Assembly (NCBI RefSeq): GCF_004138335.1
Contig: NZ_RYFW01000006.1
Coordinates: 62,001-126,000 of the forward strand
Direction: 5' to 3'
Length of the DNA: 64,000 nt
From: Peristeroidobacter agariperforans
Lineage (GTDB): Bacteria; Pseudomonadota; Gammaproteobacteria; Steroidobacterales; Steroidobacteraceae
The notes under the pieces were generated by a model. That model ran no database searches. It was not told the DNA's origin and saw only the letters and a list, made by a program, of their open reading frames with translations. The first letter of the stretch is position 1, and each line of letters opens with the position of its first letter. The position numbers and the translations under genes are program-made. Positions 1 through 10,635 of the stretch are shown here, piece after piece.

Positions 1-1246
1 ACACGACGCACGACGCGACGGTGCGCTCACCCATCGTGTGACTGATGTCGAAGCACTCTATACGCGCCGGTGGATTCGGCAGATTGAACACTTCCTGCAT
101 CGCTTGCAGCTGTTCGACACTCGTCGCCTCGGTGGCCCGGCGCATCTTCACGCCCAACTCGGCATTGGTGCGCGCCATTTCGAGCCAGCGCGCGCGAACG
201 CCACGGACGTTCGGGCGGATGCGCACCGACCGCTCCATCCGCTCGCTCAACGCCTGCTCGAGCGTGTCCGCGTCTTCGATCTGTTCGTTGATCAGAATCT
301 CGCCCGGCGCCTCGCGCCCCAGGTAGTACTGCGCCAGGAAGCCCGAGAGCAACTCCCCCGCTTCAGCAATGCCTGGCTTCGGGAAAAAGTTGCTGCTGCC
401 GAGATTGCGCCCGCCGCGCACGAACACGATGGAGACGCAGTGATCGCTGCCATGAGACACGAGCGCGACGGCGTCGATGTCCTCGGTGGCATTGCGTGTG
501 ACCGATTGAGTGGAGTGAATGGCCTTGATGCCATTGATTTGATCGCGCAATCGCGCCGCCTTCTCGAACTCCAGCTCCTGCGAGGCCTGCTCCATGCGCT
601 GGGCCAGGTCGTCGATCAGCTCGGCGCCCTTGCCTTCCAGCACCTTGATTGCATCGTTCACGTCCTGGCCATACTCCTCCGGCGAGATCAGCCGCACGCA
701 CGGCCCCGAGCAGCGCTTGATCTGGTGCTGCAAGCAGGGCCGCGAGCGATTGGCGAAGAAGGAATCGCTGCAGGGGCGCAGCAGGAACAACTTCTGCAAG
801 AGCAGGATGGTCTCGCGCGTCGCTCGAGCGTTGGGATACGGGCCGAAGAAGCGGCCCGGCAGCTTGCGACTGCCTCGATAGAAGCTGATGCGCGGGTATT
901 CGTCCTCGGTCGTGACGTACAGATACGGGAAGCTCTTGTCGTCGCGCAGAGTGACGTTGAAGCGCGGCCGATGGCGCTTGATCAAGTTGTACTCGAGCAG
1001 CAGCGCCTCGGTTTCCGACGCCGTCACCGTCACTTCGACATTGGCGACTTGCGAGACCATCGCCATGGTCTTCGCGGCCTGCGCCTTGCCCACGAAGTAG
1101 GTCGTGAGCCGATTCTTGAGATTGCGCGCCTTGCCGACGTACAGCACCTCGCCATCGGCGCCTATCATGCGATAGACGCCGGGGCGCTGGCTCACATTGG
1201 CCAGGAACAGCTTGGAGTCGAAGGTGGCGCTCGTTGGACCGGTCAT
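1..1246 (-). CDS. uvrC: UvrABC excinuclease subunit C, 3' end outside the window
   Basis: Nucleotide excision repair: UvrC joins the UvrB-DNA complex and makes the incisions on both sides of the lesion. About 415 of the usual 600 or so residues are present, from the N terminus. The frame opens with a GIY-YIG nuclease core (PGVYRMIGADGEVLYVGKA, residues 18-36). A UVR domain that would bind UvrB follows near residues 200-235 (QELEFEKAARLRDQING). The start of the RNase H-like 3'-side nuclease domain is present near the window edge (RIECFDISHTMGE). The ATG at 1246 is chosen because an ATG 8 bases upstream hits a stop at once. The gene continues past base 1. Confidence 0.95.
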   Translation of the reverse strand, partial: MTGPTSATFDSKLFLANVSQRPGVYRMIGADGEVLYVGKARNLKNRLTTYFVGKAQAAKTMAMVSQVANVEVTVTASETEALLLEYNLIKRHRPRFNVTLRDDKSFPYLYVTTEDEYPRISFYRGSRKLPGRFFGPYPNARATRETILLLQKLFLLRPCSDSFFANRSRPCLQHQIKRCSGPCVRLISPEEYGQDVNDAIKVLEGKGAELIDDLAQRMEQASQELEFEKAARLRDQINGIKAIHSTQSVTRNATEDIDAVALVSHGSDHCVSIVFVRGGRNLGSSNFFPKPGIAEAGELLSGFLAQYYLGREAPGEILINEQIEDADTLEQALSERMERSVRIRPNVRGVRARWLEMARTNAELGVKMRRATEATSVEQLQAMQEVFNLPNPPARIECFDISHTMGERTVASCVV

Positions 1247-1282
1247 GGCGCCATTTTAGTGGATGTACCCGGTCAACGCTGG

Positions 1283-2080
1283 TCAGGCATTGCCGGGCAC
1301 GGATTCAATGAGCGCCTTGGCCCGCTCAAACACCGCCTCGAACATCTCTTCAGTCAGCCTGCGCGTATTCGTGTTGTACCGGCTGCAATGATACGAGTCG
1401 ATCAACCACTGCCCGCCCGGCAGCTTGAACTCCGCGCCGTGACCGAACTTATAGTTGCTCGCCTTCAGGCCGAGCGTGCGAAGGACGGCGTTGTGACCGA
1501 TCGAGCCCAATGCGAGCAAAACGACGCCCTTTGGCGCTGTCGCGAGTTCCGCTTGGAGATAGTGATTGCAGGTCGTGATCTCGATCGGCAGCGGCTTGTT
1601 GTCCGGCGGGACGCACTTCACTGCGTTGCTGATGCGAGCGTCGATCAGTTTCAAGCCGTCGTTGCGATGAACCGACTCCGGCTTGTTCGCAAAGCCGAAC
1701 TTGTGCAGCGTCTGATACAGCAGCACACCCGCATAGTCACCCGTGAACGGCCGTCCCGTCGCATTGGCGCCGTGAAACCCGGGCGCGAGACCGATGATGA
1801 TCAAGTGGGCCTTGCGATCGCCGAACGGCGCGACCGGCGCGCAATAGTAGTCGGGATATTGCTTGCGCCCCTCCTCCAGGAAAGCCGCCAACCGTGGGCA
1901 GTCGGTACAGGTGCGGTCGAAAACTTCCCCGTCCGAGGGCCACAAGCCGTTCGCAGGGTTGTCATCGGTCAAAGCGAGCTGCTTGAGCGGAGCGCTCTTG
2001 TGGGTGCGGGGAATCGAGATGGGCTCGGCGCGTTTTGCCGAGGTTTTCGCGGCAGACTTGCGGGCGGATGGCTTGCTCAT
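1283..2080 (-). CDS. Family 5 (UDGb-type) uracil-DNA glycosylase
   Basis: Base-excision repair enzyme that removes uracil and related deaminated bases from DNA; 265 residues. The active-site block GLAPGFHGANATGRPFTGDY lies at about residues 97-116. A second family block, YHCSRYNTNTRRLTEEM, is near the C terminus and has Cys where Pro is usual. Cysteine pairs in the family positions (TCTDCPRL, and KCVPP followed by TTCNHYL) fit the 4Fe-4S cluster of families 4 and 5. The first 20 residues are Lys/Arg/Ala rich and may contact DNA. The ATG at 2080 is preferred over a start 36 bases upstream that would add residues unlike the family. It lies just upstream of uvrC on the same strand. Confidence 0.88.
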   Translation of the reverse strand: MSKPSARKSAAKTSAKRAEPISIPRTHKSAPLKQLALTDDNPANGLWPSDGEVFDRTCTDCPRLAAFLEEGRKQYPDYYCAPVAPFGDRKAHLIIIGLAPGFHGANATGRPFTGDYAGVLLYQTLHKFGFANKPESVHRNDGLKLIDARISNAVKCVPPDNKPLPIEITTCNHYLQAELATAPKGVVLLALGSIGHNAVLRTLGLKASNYKFGHGAEFKLPGGQWLIDSYHCSRYNTNTRRLTEEMFEAVFERAKALIESVPGNA

Positions 2081-2126
2081 CCGCCCATTGTAACGACCTA
2101 GCCCCGGACCAGGCACCGGCCACCTT

Positions 2127-2228
2127 CGGGTACATGGATGTACCCCGCCGCCTCAGGCGGCGGCGAGCAGCAGAAAGTCACGCCTTTTTGCTAGCTCGCA
2201 CGAGGGTCGTGGCAGGATGCCGATCCCT
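2127..2228. repeat. Three-hairpin dispersed repeat, copy 1
   Basis: About 100 bp made of three successive stem-loops. These are GGGTACAT-GG-ATGTACCC (2128-2145), CGCCGCC-TCA-GGCGGCG (2146-2162) and CACGA-GGG-TCGTG (2199-2211). A second copy sits at 56281-56382 in the same orientation. Both copies lie directly downstream of a minus-strand stop codon and upstream of another minus-strand gene. There is no long T tract, so simple intrinsic termination is not obvious. It looks like a REP/MITE-type intergenic element. Confidence 0.8.
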
Positions 2229-2313
2229 CGTTCAATCAGGTCTGCAGGCTTCCCTCCACTTCCTGCTCTCTCTGTGGCATAGAGCGGGAGGGAAGCCGCA
2301 GTGGATCAAATCA

Positions 2314-3600
<1,287 letters not shown>

Positions 3601-3644
3601 AAAAACCTCGAAGTGAATAGTGACTAATAACTGGTCGGAACGGC

Positions 3645-5249
3645 TCAGTGAATGACCCGGTAAGCCGGCAAAGTGATGAACGTTTCGAATTCCGGCGCCG
3701 TGGTGATCTCATCGAGCAACGCCGCGGCGCGCTCGAAGTTGCCAGCGGCGAAAGCTTTTTCTCCGACTGCGGCGCGCAACTTGCCCAGCTCTTCCCGCGT
3801 GATCGCACGAAACAACTCGGCCGTAACCTTGCGACCATCCTCGAGCACGCCGGCCGGATGTTTGATCCATTGCCAGATCTGTGCGCGAGAAATTTCCGCA
3901 GTCGCTGCGTCTTCCATCAAGTTGTTGATGGGTACGCAACCCAACCCCCCGAGCCATGCAGCGAGATATTGAATCGACACGCTCACGTTGCCGCGTAACC
4001 CGGCTTCGGTGATCGTGCCCTGCGGAATCTGTAACAGATCTTTCGCGGTGACGGCGACGTCCGGGATCTTGGTGAGCTGATTCGGCCCCGGCATCAACCG
4101 ATCGAACACTTCCATCGCCACCGGCACCAGGCCGGGATGCGCGACCCACGTGCCATCGTGCCCATCGCCCGCCTCGCGCTCTTTGTCCGCGCGCACCTTG
4201 GCAATCGCTTCGTCGTTGGCTTTCGGATCGTTCTTGATCGGGATCTGCGCCGCCATGCCGCCCATCGCGAACGCGCCCCGGCGATGGCAAGTGCGGATTG
4301 CGAGCTTCGAATACGAGCGCAGGAAGTGCGTGGTCATCGTCACCTGCTGCCGGTCGGGCAACACGAAGTCCGGCCGATGCGCGAACTTCTTGATGAAGCT
4401 GAAAATGTAGTCCCAGCGACCGCAGTTGAGCGCGACGATGAAATCTTTGAGCTCGAACAGGATCTCGTCCATCTCGAACGCCGCGAGAATAGTCTCGATC
4501 AACACGGTGACTTTGATGGTCTGCGACGCGAGGCCGAGCTTGTCTTCGGCATAGCGGAACACATCCGCCCACAGACGTGCTTCGAGATGACTTTCGAGTT
4601 TCGGCAAATAGAAATACGGACCGGTGCCGCGCGCCTGCAGCGCGGCGTGGTTATGGAACAGATACAGACCGAAGTCGACGAACGCACCCGGCGCGCGACG
4701 ACCGTCCACATATATATGTTTCTCGAACAGGTGCCAGCCGCGGGGCCGGACGATCAGCGTCGCGATCTGCGGATTGAGCCGGTACTGCTTGCCGTCGGGA
4801 TTGGTAAAGGAGATCGAGCGGTTCACCGCATCGCGCAGATTGATCTGGCCCTGCACGACGTTGTCCCAGGTCGGCGTCATCGAGTCTTCGCAGTCGGCCA
4901 TGAAGACTTTCGCGCCCGAGTTGAGCGCATTGATGATCATCTTGCGATCGGTCGGACCCGTGATCTCCACGCGACGGTCCTGCAGATCGGCGGGAATCGA
5001 AGTCACGCGCCAATTGCCTTCGCGAACACTGCGGGTCTCGGGCAGGAAGTCCGGCAAGGCGCCGCCGTCCAATTGGCGTTGGCGGGCCGCGCGCGCATCA
5101 AGAAGAGTGGTCACGCGATCGCCAAAGCGACGCGTCAGGTCGGCGACGAACTCCAGGGCGGCGGGGGTCAAAATCGAGTCATAGCCGGGCTGCAGTGCCC
5201 CGCGGATCTCGGTGCCCACAGTCGAGCTCACCGCCGGATTGGTCGCCAT
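3645..5249 (-). CDS. aceB: Malate synthase A
   Basis: Condenses glyoxylate with acetyl-CoA to malate, completing the glyoxylate shunt; 534 residues, as expected for isoform A. Recognisable blocks are the substrate-site stretch [17 protein letters not shown], the Mg/glyoxylate region [19 protein letters not shown] and the C-terminal active-site stretch [19 protein letters not shown]. The ATG at 5249 is preceded by a strong GGGGAGA ribosome site. A longer frame reaches 5342 but would run into the regulatory region. aceB is first in the aceB-aceA unit. Confidence 0.97.
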   Translation of the reverse strand: MATNPAVSSTVGTEIRGALQPGYDSILTPAALEFVADLTRRFGDRVTTLLDARAARQRQLDGGALPDFLPETRSVREGNWRVTSIPADLQDRRVEITGPTDRKMIINALNSGAKVFMADCEDSMTPTWDNVVQGQINLRDAVNRSISFTNPDGKQYRLNPQIATLIVRPRGWHLFEKHIYVDGRRAPGAFVDFGLYLFHNHAALQARGTGPYFYLPKLESHLEARLWADVFRYAEDKLGLASQTIKVTVLIETILAAFEMDEILFELKDFIVALNCGRWDYIFSFIKKFAHRPDFVLPDRQQVTMTTHFLRSYSKLAIRTCHRRGAFAMGGMAAQIPIKNDPKANDEAIAKVRADKEREAGDGHDGTWVAHPGLVPVAMEVFDRLMPGPNQLTKIPDVAVTAKDLLQIPQGTITEAGLRGNVSVSIQYLAAWLGGLGCVPINNLMEDAATAEISRAQIWQWIKHPAGVLEDGRKVTAELFRAITREELGKLRAAVGEKAFAAGNFERAAALLDEITTAPEFETFITLPAYRVIH

Positions 5250-5350
5250 TGACTCTCCCCATTTGCGAAAGTGGGAGCACCTTAGCGATTTCCTCCCTGT
5301 GGGTAAAATATATGGTGAGTTAGAAACCGATATCTGATACATATCTCAGG
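5250..5350. promoter_or_regulatory. Divergent aceB / LysR control region
   Basis: A 101-bp AT-richer spacer between two divergent starts. The sequence around 5325-5347 (GATATCTGATACATATCT) is partly palindromic and contains T-N11-A spacing, the usual footprint of LysR regulators. This is a candidate operator only. Confidence 0.45.
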
Positions 5351-6265
5351 ATGGAACTGAGACATTTGCGCTACTTCATTGCTGTAGCTGAAGAAAAGCA
5401 CATGACCCGGGCGGCCGAGAGGCTGGGCATTCAGCAGCCCCCGCTCTCCATGCAGATCCGGGCGCTGGAACGGGAGCTGGACGTCCAGCTATTCCGCCGC
5501 CAGCCGCGCGGGGTCGAATTGACCGATGCCGGCCTGGCCTTCCTCGATCGGGCCCGCGGCATCCTGGACGAGGTGGACCGGGCAGTCGCGACCACTCGGC
5601 GCACGGCCCGCGGCGAGGAAGGCCGAGTGGTCGTAGGCTTCACCAGTTCGGCCCCCTTTCATCCGTTCGTGCCCCGGGTGTTACGAGCGTTTCGTGAAGC
5701 CGCCCCGCTGGTTTCTCTGGTGCTCGAGGAAAGCGGCAGCAGCGAGCTGGTGCAGGGCCTGCACAACGAAGACATCGATGCGGCGTTCATCCGTTCGCCG
5801 GTCGCGGATGTCGTCGGGCTCACCGTGCGACCGTTGTTGGAAGAGAAAATGCTCGTGGCTCTGCCGACCGGTCATATCTTCGCTCGTCGCAGCAGTTTCA
5901 GTCGTAGCGTGCTGCTGCCGCTGGCCGAGCTCGCTAAAGAAACATTCGTGCTGTACAAGCGGCCCGGCGGCCCGGGCCTGTATGACACCATCATCGCCAC
6001 GTGCAAGAGCGCCGGCTTCAGTCCACGCGTCGGGCAGGAAGCGCCGCGCATCATTTCGACGTTGAATCTCGTGGCCGCCGGCATCGGCGTGTCGATCGTG
6101 CCCGCCTCGTTGCAGCGACTGCAGATGGACGGCATCGTCTATCGCAAGCTCGAAGACATGCCGCAGCTCACCGCGCCGCTGATTCTCGCTTGTCGTCATG
6201 GCGAAAATGCCGCCGCCGTGCAACGCTTCATCGATCTGGTGCGCACCAGCGCCGAAAGCATTTGA
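5351..6265 (+). CDS. LysR-family regulator, probable glyoxylate-shunt regulator
   Basis: DNA-binding regulator of 304 residues. The N terminus (MELRHLRYFIAVAEEKHMTR, then AERLGIQQPPLSMQIRALE) is a classic LysR winged helix-turn-helix over residues 1-60. Residues about 90-295 form the inducer-binding domain; the sequence most resembles the BenM/CatM/CbnR-like branch. It diverges from aceB-aceA with a 101-bp shared spacer, so control of those genes is the natural inference. The inducer cannot be told from sequence. Confidence 0.9.
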   Translation: MELRHLRYFIAVAEEKHMTRAAERLGIQQPPLSMQIRALERELDVQLFRRQPRGVELTDAGLAFLDRARGILDEVDRAVATTRRTARGEEGRVVVGFTSSAPFHPFVPRVLRAFREAAPLVSLVLEESGSSELVQGLHNEDIDAAFIRSPVADVVGLTVRPLLEEKMLVALPTGHIFARRSSFSRSVLLPLAELAKETFVLYKRPGGPGLYDTIIATCKSAGFSPRVGQEAPRIISTLNLVAAGIGVSIVPASLQRLQMDGIVYRKLEDMPQLTAPLILACRHGENAAAVQRFIDLVRTSAESI

Positions 6266-6273
6266 TTCTGCCG

Positions 6274-6885
6274 ATGGATTCGCCCGCCCTGCTGTTGCTC
6301 AACAAGCCATTCCGCGTGCTCACTCAGTTCACCAGTGAGGACGGCAAGGCCACGTTGCGCGATTTCGTACACGCACCCGGGATGCGACCGGCCGGGCGAC
6401 TCGACTACGACAGCGAAGGTTTGGTCCTGCTGACCGACTCCGGGCCGTTACAAACAAAGCTCGCCGATCCGCGCTGGAAACAAGAGAAGACCTACTTCGC
6501 GCAGGTCGAAGGCGACATCGACGAGGACGCCCTCGCCCAGCTGCGCCGAGGCGTGAAGCTGAATGATGGAATGACGTTGCCGGCAGGCGCCGAACGCATG
6601 GATGAGCCCGAATGGCTCTGGTCGCGCGAGCCACCGATCCGGTTTCGCAAAGCCATTCCAACGAACTGGTTGAAACTCACGATTCGCGAAGGTCGCAATC
6701 GTCAGGTACGACGCATGACGGCGGCCGTGAACCTGCCGACGCTGCGATTGATCCGCTGGTCCGTGGGCCCGTGGACGCTGGCAGGACTCGCGCCCGGCGA
6801 ATCTCGGGCCGTCGAGCCGGCCGAGATCCAGAGCTTCCTCAAGTCCCTGTATCGACCAGCCTCTTCTCGCGCATCACGACGATGA
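6274..6885 (+). CDS. rluE: 23S rRNA pseudouridine synthase, RluE type
   Basis: RsuA-family enzyme of 203 residues expected to convert U2457 (E. coli numbering) of 23S rRNA to pseudouridine. The protein starts LLLLNKPFRVLTQF, with the catalytic motif GRLDYDSEGL near residue 44 (the Asp is the nucleophile). The family block EGRNRQVRRMTAAV lies in the second half. There is no S4 domain, as in RluE. The open frame extends upstream over the LysR gene, but the ATG at 6274, eight bases after the LysR stop, gives the normal RluE N terminus. Its 3' end overlaps the convergent transporter gene by 47 bp. Confidence 0.92.
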   Translation: MDSPALLLLNKPFRVLTQFTSEDGKATLRDFVHAPGMRPAGRLDYDSEGLVLLTDSGPLQTKLADPRWKQEKTYFAQVEGDIDEDALAQLRRGVKLNDGMTLPAGAERMDEPEWLWSREPPIRFRKAIPTNWLKLTIREGRNRQVRRMTAAVNLPTLRLIRWSVGPWTLAGLAPGESRAVEPAEIQSFLKSLYRPASSRASRR

Positions 6886-7747
6886 ACACGCCGATCAGCG
6901 TCACGGCGCCACCGAGCAACATACGCGCCGTCAGTTGATCGTTTAGCAGGGTCACACCGAAGAAAATGCCGAACAGCGGCGAGAGCAGCGTAACTGGCGA
7001 CAGACTCGTCACCGGATATTTACTGACGAGGTAGTACCACGCCGTATGAGCGAGCAGGCTCGACATCAAGGTCGTGAACGCCAGCGCCGTCCACGCCCTC
7101 CAGTCCGCTGCCTGAATGGCCTCCCACTGACCTTGCTCGAACAGCAGGCTCAGCAGCATCAGCGTCGAACCGCCGGCCACCGCGATCCAGGACTGCAATT
7201 CCAGCGCTTTGATGTTGTGTAGGCGCTTTACAAAGATCAACCCGAGCGCGCCGAAAAACGTCGATGCGACGACCAGCGCCAGGCCTTCCCAATATGCAAA
7301 CACGCGCGGATCGAAGCTGATGATCACCATACCGCCGAACGCGAGCGAGATACCCAGCGTACGACGCCACCGAATGGTCTCGCCGAGCAGCCAGATCGAC
7401 AGCAACGTCGAAATCGGCACGCTCATTTGACTGGCGATCGCAACCGTCGCCGCATCTTCCGCGTAATACACGCCGAGGAACAACAGCGAAAACGCAGCCG
7501 GCCCGGTCAGCATGGCAGCCAGGAACAAATTACCCATCTGGCCGCGATGAATCCTCAACAACGGCAACAGAAACAGCGCCAGCGAGCCGAAGCGCATCGC
7601 TGTGAACAGAATGGGTGGAAATTGCGCGACGCCAATCTTGGACGCGATCAGATTCAAACCCCACACGAGGTTCATCAGAACCAGCAGGACCAGATGCCGG
7701 GGCGCGATCGACGTGTCAACGACGCCGCTGGTAGAGCTTGCAACCAT
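6839..7747 (-). CDS. EamA/DMT-family transporter
   Basis: Inner-membrane exporter of the drug/metabolite transporter superfamily, 302 residues, with about ten hydrophobic segments in two EamA repeats (residues about 15-145 and 160-290). The first helix carries LLVLMNLVWGLNLIASKIG, typical of the family. Substrate unknown; metabolites or amino acids are common in this family. The ATG at 7747 lies 3 bp after the aminopeptidase stop, so the two genes form a unit. It overlaps rluE tail to tail by 47 bp. Confidence 0.88.
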   Translation of the reverse strand: MVASSTSGVVDTSIAPRHLVLLVLMNLVWGLNLIASKIGVAQFPPILFTAMRFGSLALFLLPLLRIHRGQMGNLFLAAMLTGPAAFSLLFLGVYYAEDAATVAIASQMSVPISTLLSIWLLGETIRWRRTLGISLAFGGMVIISFDPRVFAYWEGLALVVASTFFGALGLIFVKRLHNIKALELQSWIAVAGGSTLMLLSLLFEQGQWEAIQAADWRAWTALAFTTLMSSLLAHTAWYYLVSKYPVTSLSPVTLLSPLFGIFFGVTLLNDQLTARMLLGGAVTLIGVFIVVMREKRLVDTGT

Positions 7748-7750
7748 CAA

Positions 7751-9124
7751 TCAACGCACATATCGCTGTTTGAGGAATGCATATAACGCACGAACCGTCT
7801 GCGGTTCCGCGCCGACCGGTCGGCCCGGGCGTTCTTTGCCATTCCATGCATACAGATCGAGGTGCAGCCAGGTGCGCGCATTGCTCACGAAGCGACGCAG
7901 GAACAGGCCCGCGATGATGGAGCCCGAGAAGCCCGAAGTGGATACGTTGTTCATGTCGGCGATTTTGCTCGACAGCTCATCGTCGTAACCCGCCCACAAG
8001 GGCAGTCGCCACAAGGGATCGGACTCGGCGGCGCCGGCGCGTAACAGTTCTTCGGCCGCCGAGTCATCGTTGCTGTACAACGCCGGCAACTCCGGGCCCA
8101 GAGCCACTCGCGCCGCGCCGGTCAACGTCGCCGTGTCGATCAGCACGTCCGGTTGCTCTTCATCGGCCAGCGTCAACGCGTCACAAAGGATCAAACGTCC
8201 TTCCGCGTCCGTGTTGCCGACTTCCACCGTCAAACCTTTGCGCGTGCCGAGCACGTCCCCGGGACGGAAGGCGTTGCCCGCGATCGAGTTCTCGACCATC
8301 GGCAGGATCACACGCAATCGCACCGGCAGCTTCGCATCCATGATGGTCTGCGCCAGCGCCAGCGCGACCGCGGCGCCGCCCATGTCTTTTTTCATCAGCA
8401 ACATCGAAGCGCCAGGCTTGATGTCCAGGCCGCCGGTGTCGAAACAGACGCCCTTGCCCACCAAAGTCACTTTCGGCTTCGAGGCATCGCCCCATTCGAT
8501 ATCGACCAGCCTCGGCGCGACCGCGGCGGCCCGGCCGACCGCGTGCACGGCGGGCAACCGTTCTTTCAACAGGTCATCGCCGATGATGACTCGATGGCGC
8601 GCTCCATGGCGTCGAGCGACTTCCACCGCCGCCTGCGCCAGCGCTTCGGGCGACATGTCGTTGGCAGGCGTATTGATCAGGTCGCGCGCGAGCGAGCTCG
8701 CGGACTTCAATCTTTCCACCTCCGAGGCATCTGCGCCCTCGGGCAGTCGTAACTGCACCGAGCGTTGCGGACCACCGCGCTTGTAACGTTCGAAACGATA
8801 TTGTCCGTACGCCCAGCCGGCGGCGAACCGAGTCGCGGCGCGAGCCGGCAATGAGGTCGCAAGATGGTACTGGCCATCGGGCAGCCGGTCGGCGAGACCC
8901 GCACCGATCCAGTAGCTCTGCTCTTCACGGGGATTTTGCTTGCCGACGCCGACGATCACCGCCACCGGCCGGCCCTGCGGGCCCGGCAGCAACAGCGTTT
9001 TGTTTCGTTCGGCCTTGAAGCTGTGAGTCGCGGCCCAGTTGCGCACCGGCTCTTCTTGAGCCGTCCGCCACTGCTCGAACTCATCTTCGTGGAGCAGGTG
9101 CAAAGGAATGGAAATGGTGGTCAC
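7751..9124 (-). CDS. M17 leucyl aminopeptidase family protein
   Basis: Cytoplasmic two-metal aminopeptidase of 457 residues that removes N-terminal residues from peptides. The C-terminal half is the catalytic domain: VGKGVCFDTGGLDIKP with the first metal ligands at about 222-237, the lysine block MLLMKKDMGGAA, and the signature NTDAEGRL at 304-311. The N-terminal domain is less conserved. It starts with GTG at 9124; no nearby ATG is in frame. Resemblance is closer to the PepB-like/short M17 branch than to E. coli PepA. Confidence 0.92.
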   Translation of the reverse strand: MTTISIPLHLLHEDEFEQWRTAQEEPVRNWAATHSFKAERNKTLLLPGPQGRPVAVIVGVGKQNPREEQSYWIGAGLADRLPDGQYHLATSLPARAATRFAAGWAYGQYRFERYKRGGPQRSVQLRLPEGADASEVERLKSASSLARDLINTPANDMSPEALAQAAVEVARRHGARHRVIIGDDLLKERLPAVHAVGRAAAVAPRLVDIEWGDASKPKVTLVGKGVCFDTGGLDIKPGASMLLMKKDMGGAAVALALAQTIMDAKLPVRLRVILPMVENSIAGNAFRPGDVLGTRKGLTVEVGNTDAEGRLILCDALTLADEEQPDVLIDTATLTGAARVALGPELPALYSNDDSAAEELLRAGAAESDPLWRLPLWAGYDDELSSKIADMNNVSTSGFSGSIIAGLFLRRFVSNARTWLHLDLYAWNGKERPGRPVGAEPQTVRALYAFLKQRYVR

Positions 9125-9299
9125 GACGGTGCCGATCGATAGCGGTGGGCTGCTTGTTCACATGCTGGTCACAGCGTGACGCAGCGCTCACAAGAGTAGC
9201 GCAGCTTGACAAGTTACGCAGCCGTATGGTGCCATTTACAGGCTTTAACGCATCAATTCAGACGCACGCACCGTTTTTACCGTCGTTACAAGTTAGGCC

Positions 9300-9425
9300 A
9301 TGCCCGCTGTCACACACGCCTCCGCCGAGATTGTCGGCCTCGCAACGATCGCCGCGATCGTTGTAGTAGAGCGTGTAGTCGTCTCCGGCCTGCTGCGGCG
9401 GGTCGAGTGCGGGACCGGCGTCTGA
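9300..9425 (+). CDS. ilv-leu operon leader peptide (attenuation peptide)
   Basis: A 41-codon open frame beginning ATG CCC GCT and ending TGA. Its centre reads IAAIVVVERVVVSGLL, a run of Val, Ile and Leu codons, the three end products of the pathway downstream. This is the hallmark of peptide-mediated attenuation, as in ilvGMEDA and ilvBN leaders. The stop lies 26 bp before the terminator stem, and ilvC starts 131 bp further on. Low branched-chain aminoacyl-tRNA should stall the ribosome here and favour read-through. Confidence 0.82.
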   Translation: MPAVTHASAEIVGLATIAAIVVVERVVVSGLLRRVECGTGV

Positions 9426-9451
9426 TCACCACAGGATAGAGATTCGCCACA

Positions 9452-9495
9452 CGAACCCCGCACCGGCCAGCCCGAGGCGGGGTTCGCTCGTTTTT
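9452..9495 (+). terminator. ilv-leu attenuator terminator
   Basis: A perfect 10-bp GC-rich stem, CGAACCCCGC (9452-9461) with GCGGGGTTCG (9477-9486), a 15-base loop, and TTTTT at 9491-9495. GTGCGGG at 9407-9413, inside the leader-peptide frame, is complementary to CCCGCAC at 9457-9463 in the 5' arm and could form the competing antiterminator. Confidence 0.85.
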
Positions 9496-9556
9496 GAGAT
9501 ACAGATTTCTTTCAACACACACACGCTTTTTAGCTTGTTTTATTCGGAGAGCGACA

Positions 9557-10555
<999 letters not shown>

Positions 10556-10577
10556 TTTTTAAAACCTCAGTATCTGG

Positions 10578-10604
10578 AAACGGCGCCTTCGGGCGCCGTT
10601 TTCG
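10578..10604 (+). terminator. UUCG stem-loop after ilvC
   Basis: AAACGGCGCC-TTCG-GGCGCCGTTT, a 10-bp stem capped by a stable UUCG loop, with only four T bases in its tail. It sits between ilvC and ilvE. It could be a leaky terminator or a 3'-end stabiliser that makes ilvC mRNA more abundant than the downstream genes. Confidence 0.65.
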
Positions 10605-10635
10605 GCTACGGACCTCGCTAAAGGAGAACCTGACG

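Noticed and set aside
1257-1270. A third copy of the hairpin repeat beside the uvrC start (GTGGATGTACCC)
   Set aside because: Only one arm of the first hairpin is matched and nothing beyond it; likely chance or too decayed to call.
38-2101. A 687-codon open frame on the plus strand over uvrC and the glycosylase gene
   Set aside because: It has no recognisable domain, is Arg/Leu/Ala rich as expected from antisense GC-rich DNA, and covers two well-supported minus-strand genes.
9206-9230. A TTGACA ... TATGGT promoter before the ilv-leu leader
   Set aside because: The spacing is 13 bp, too short; other pairings nearby are weak, so the leader promoter was left unplaced.
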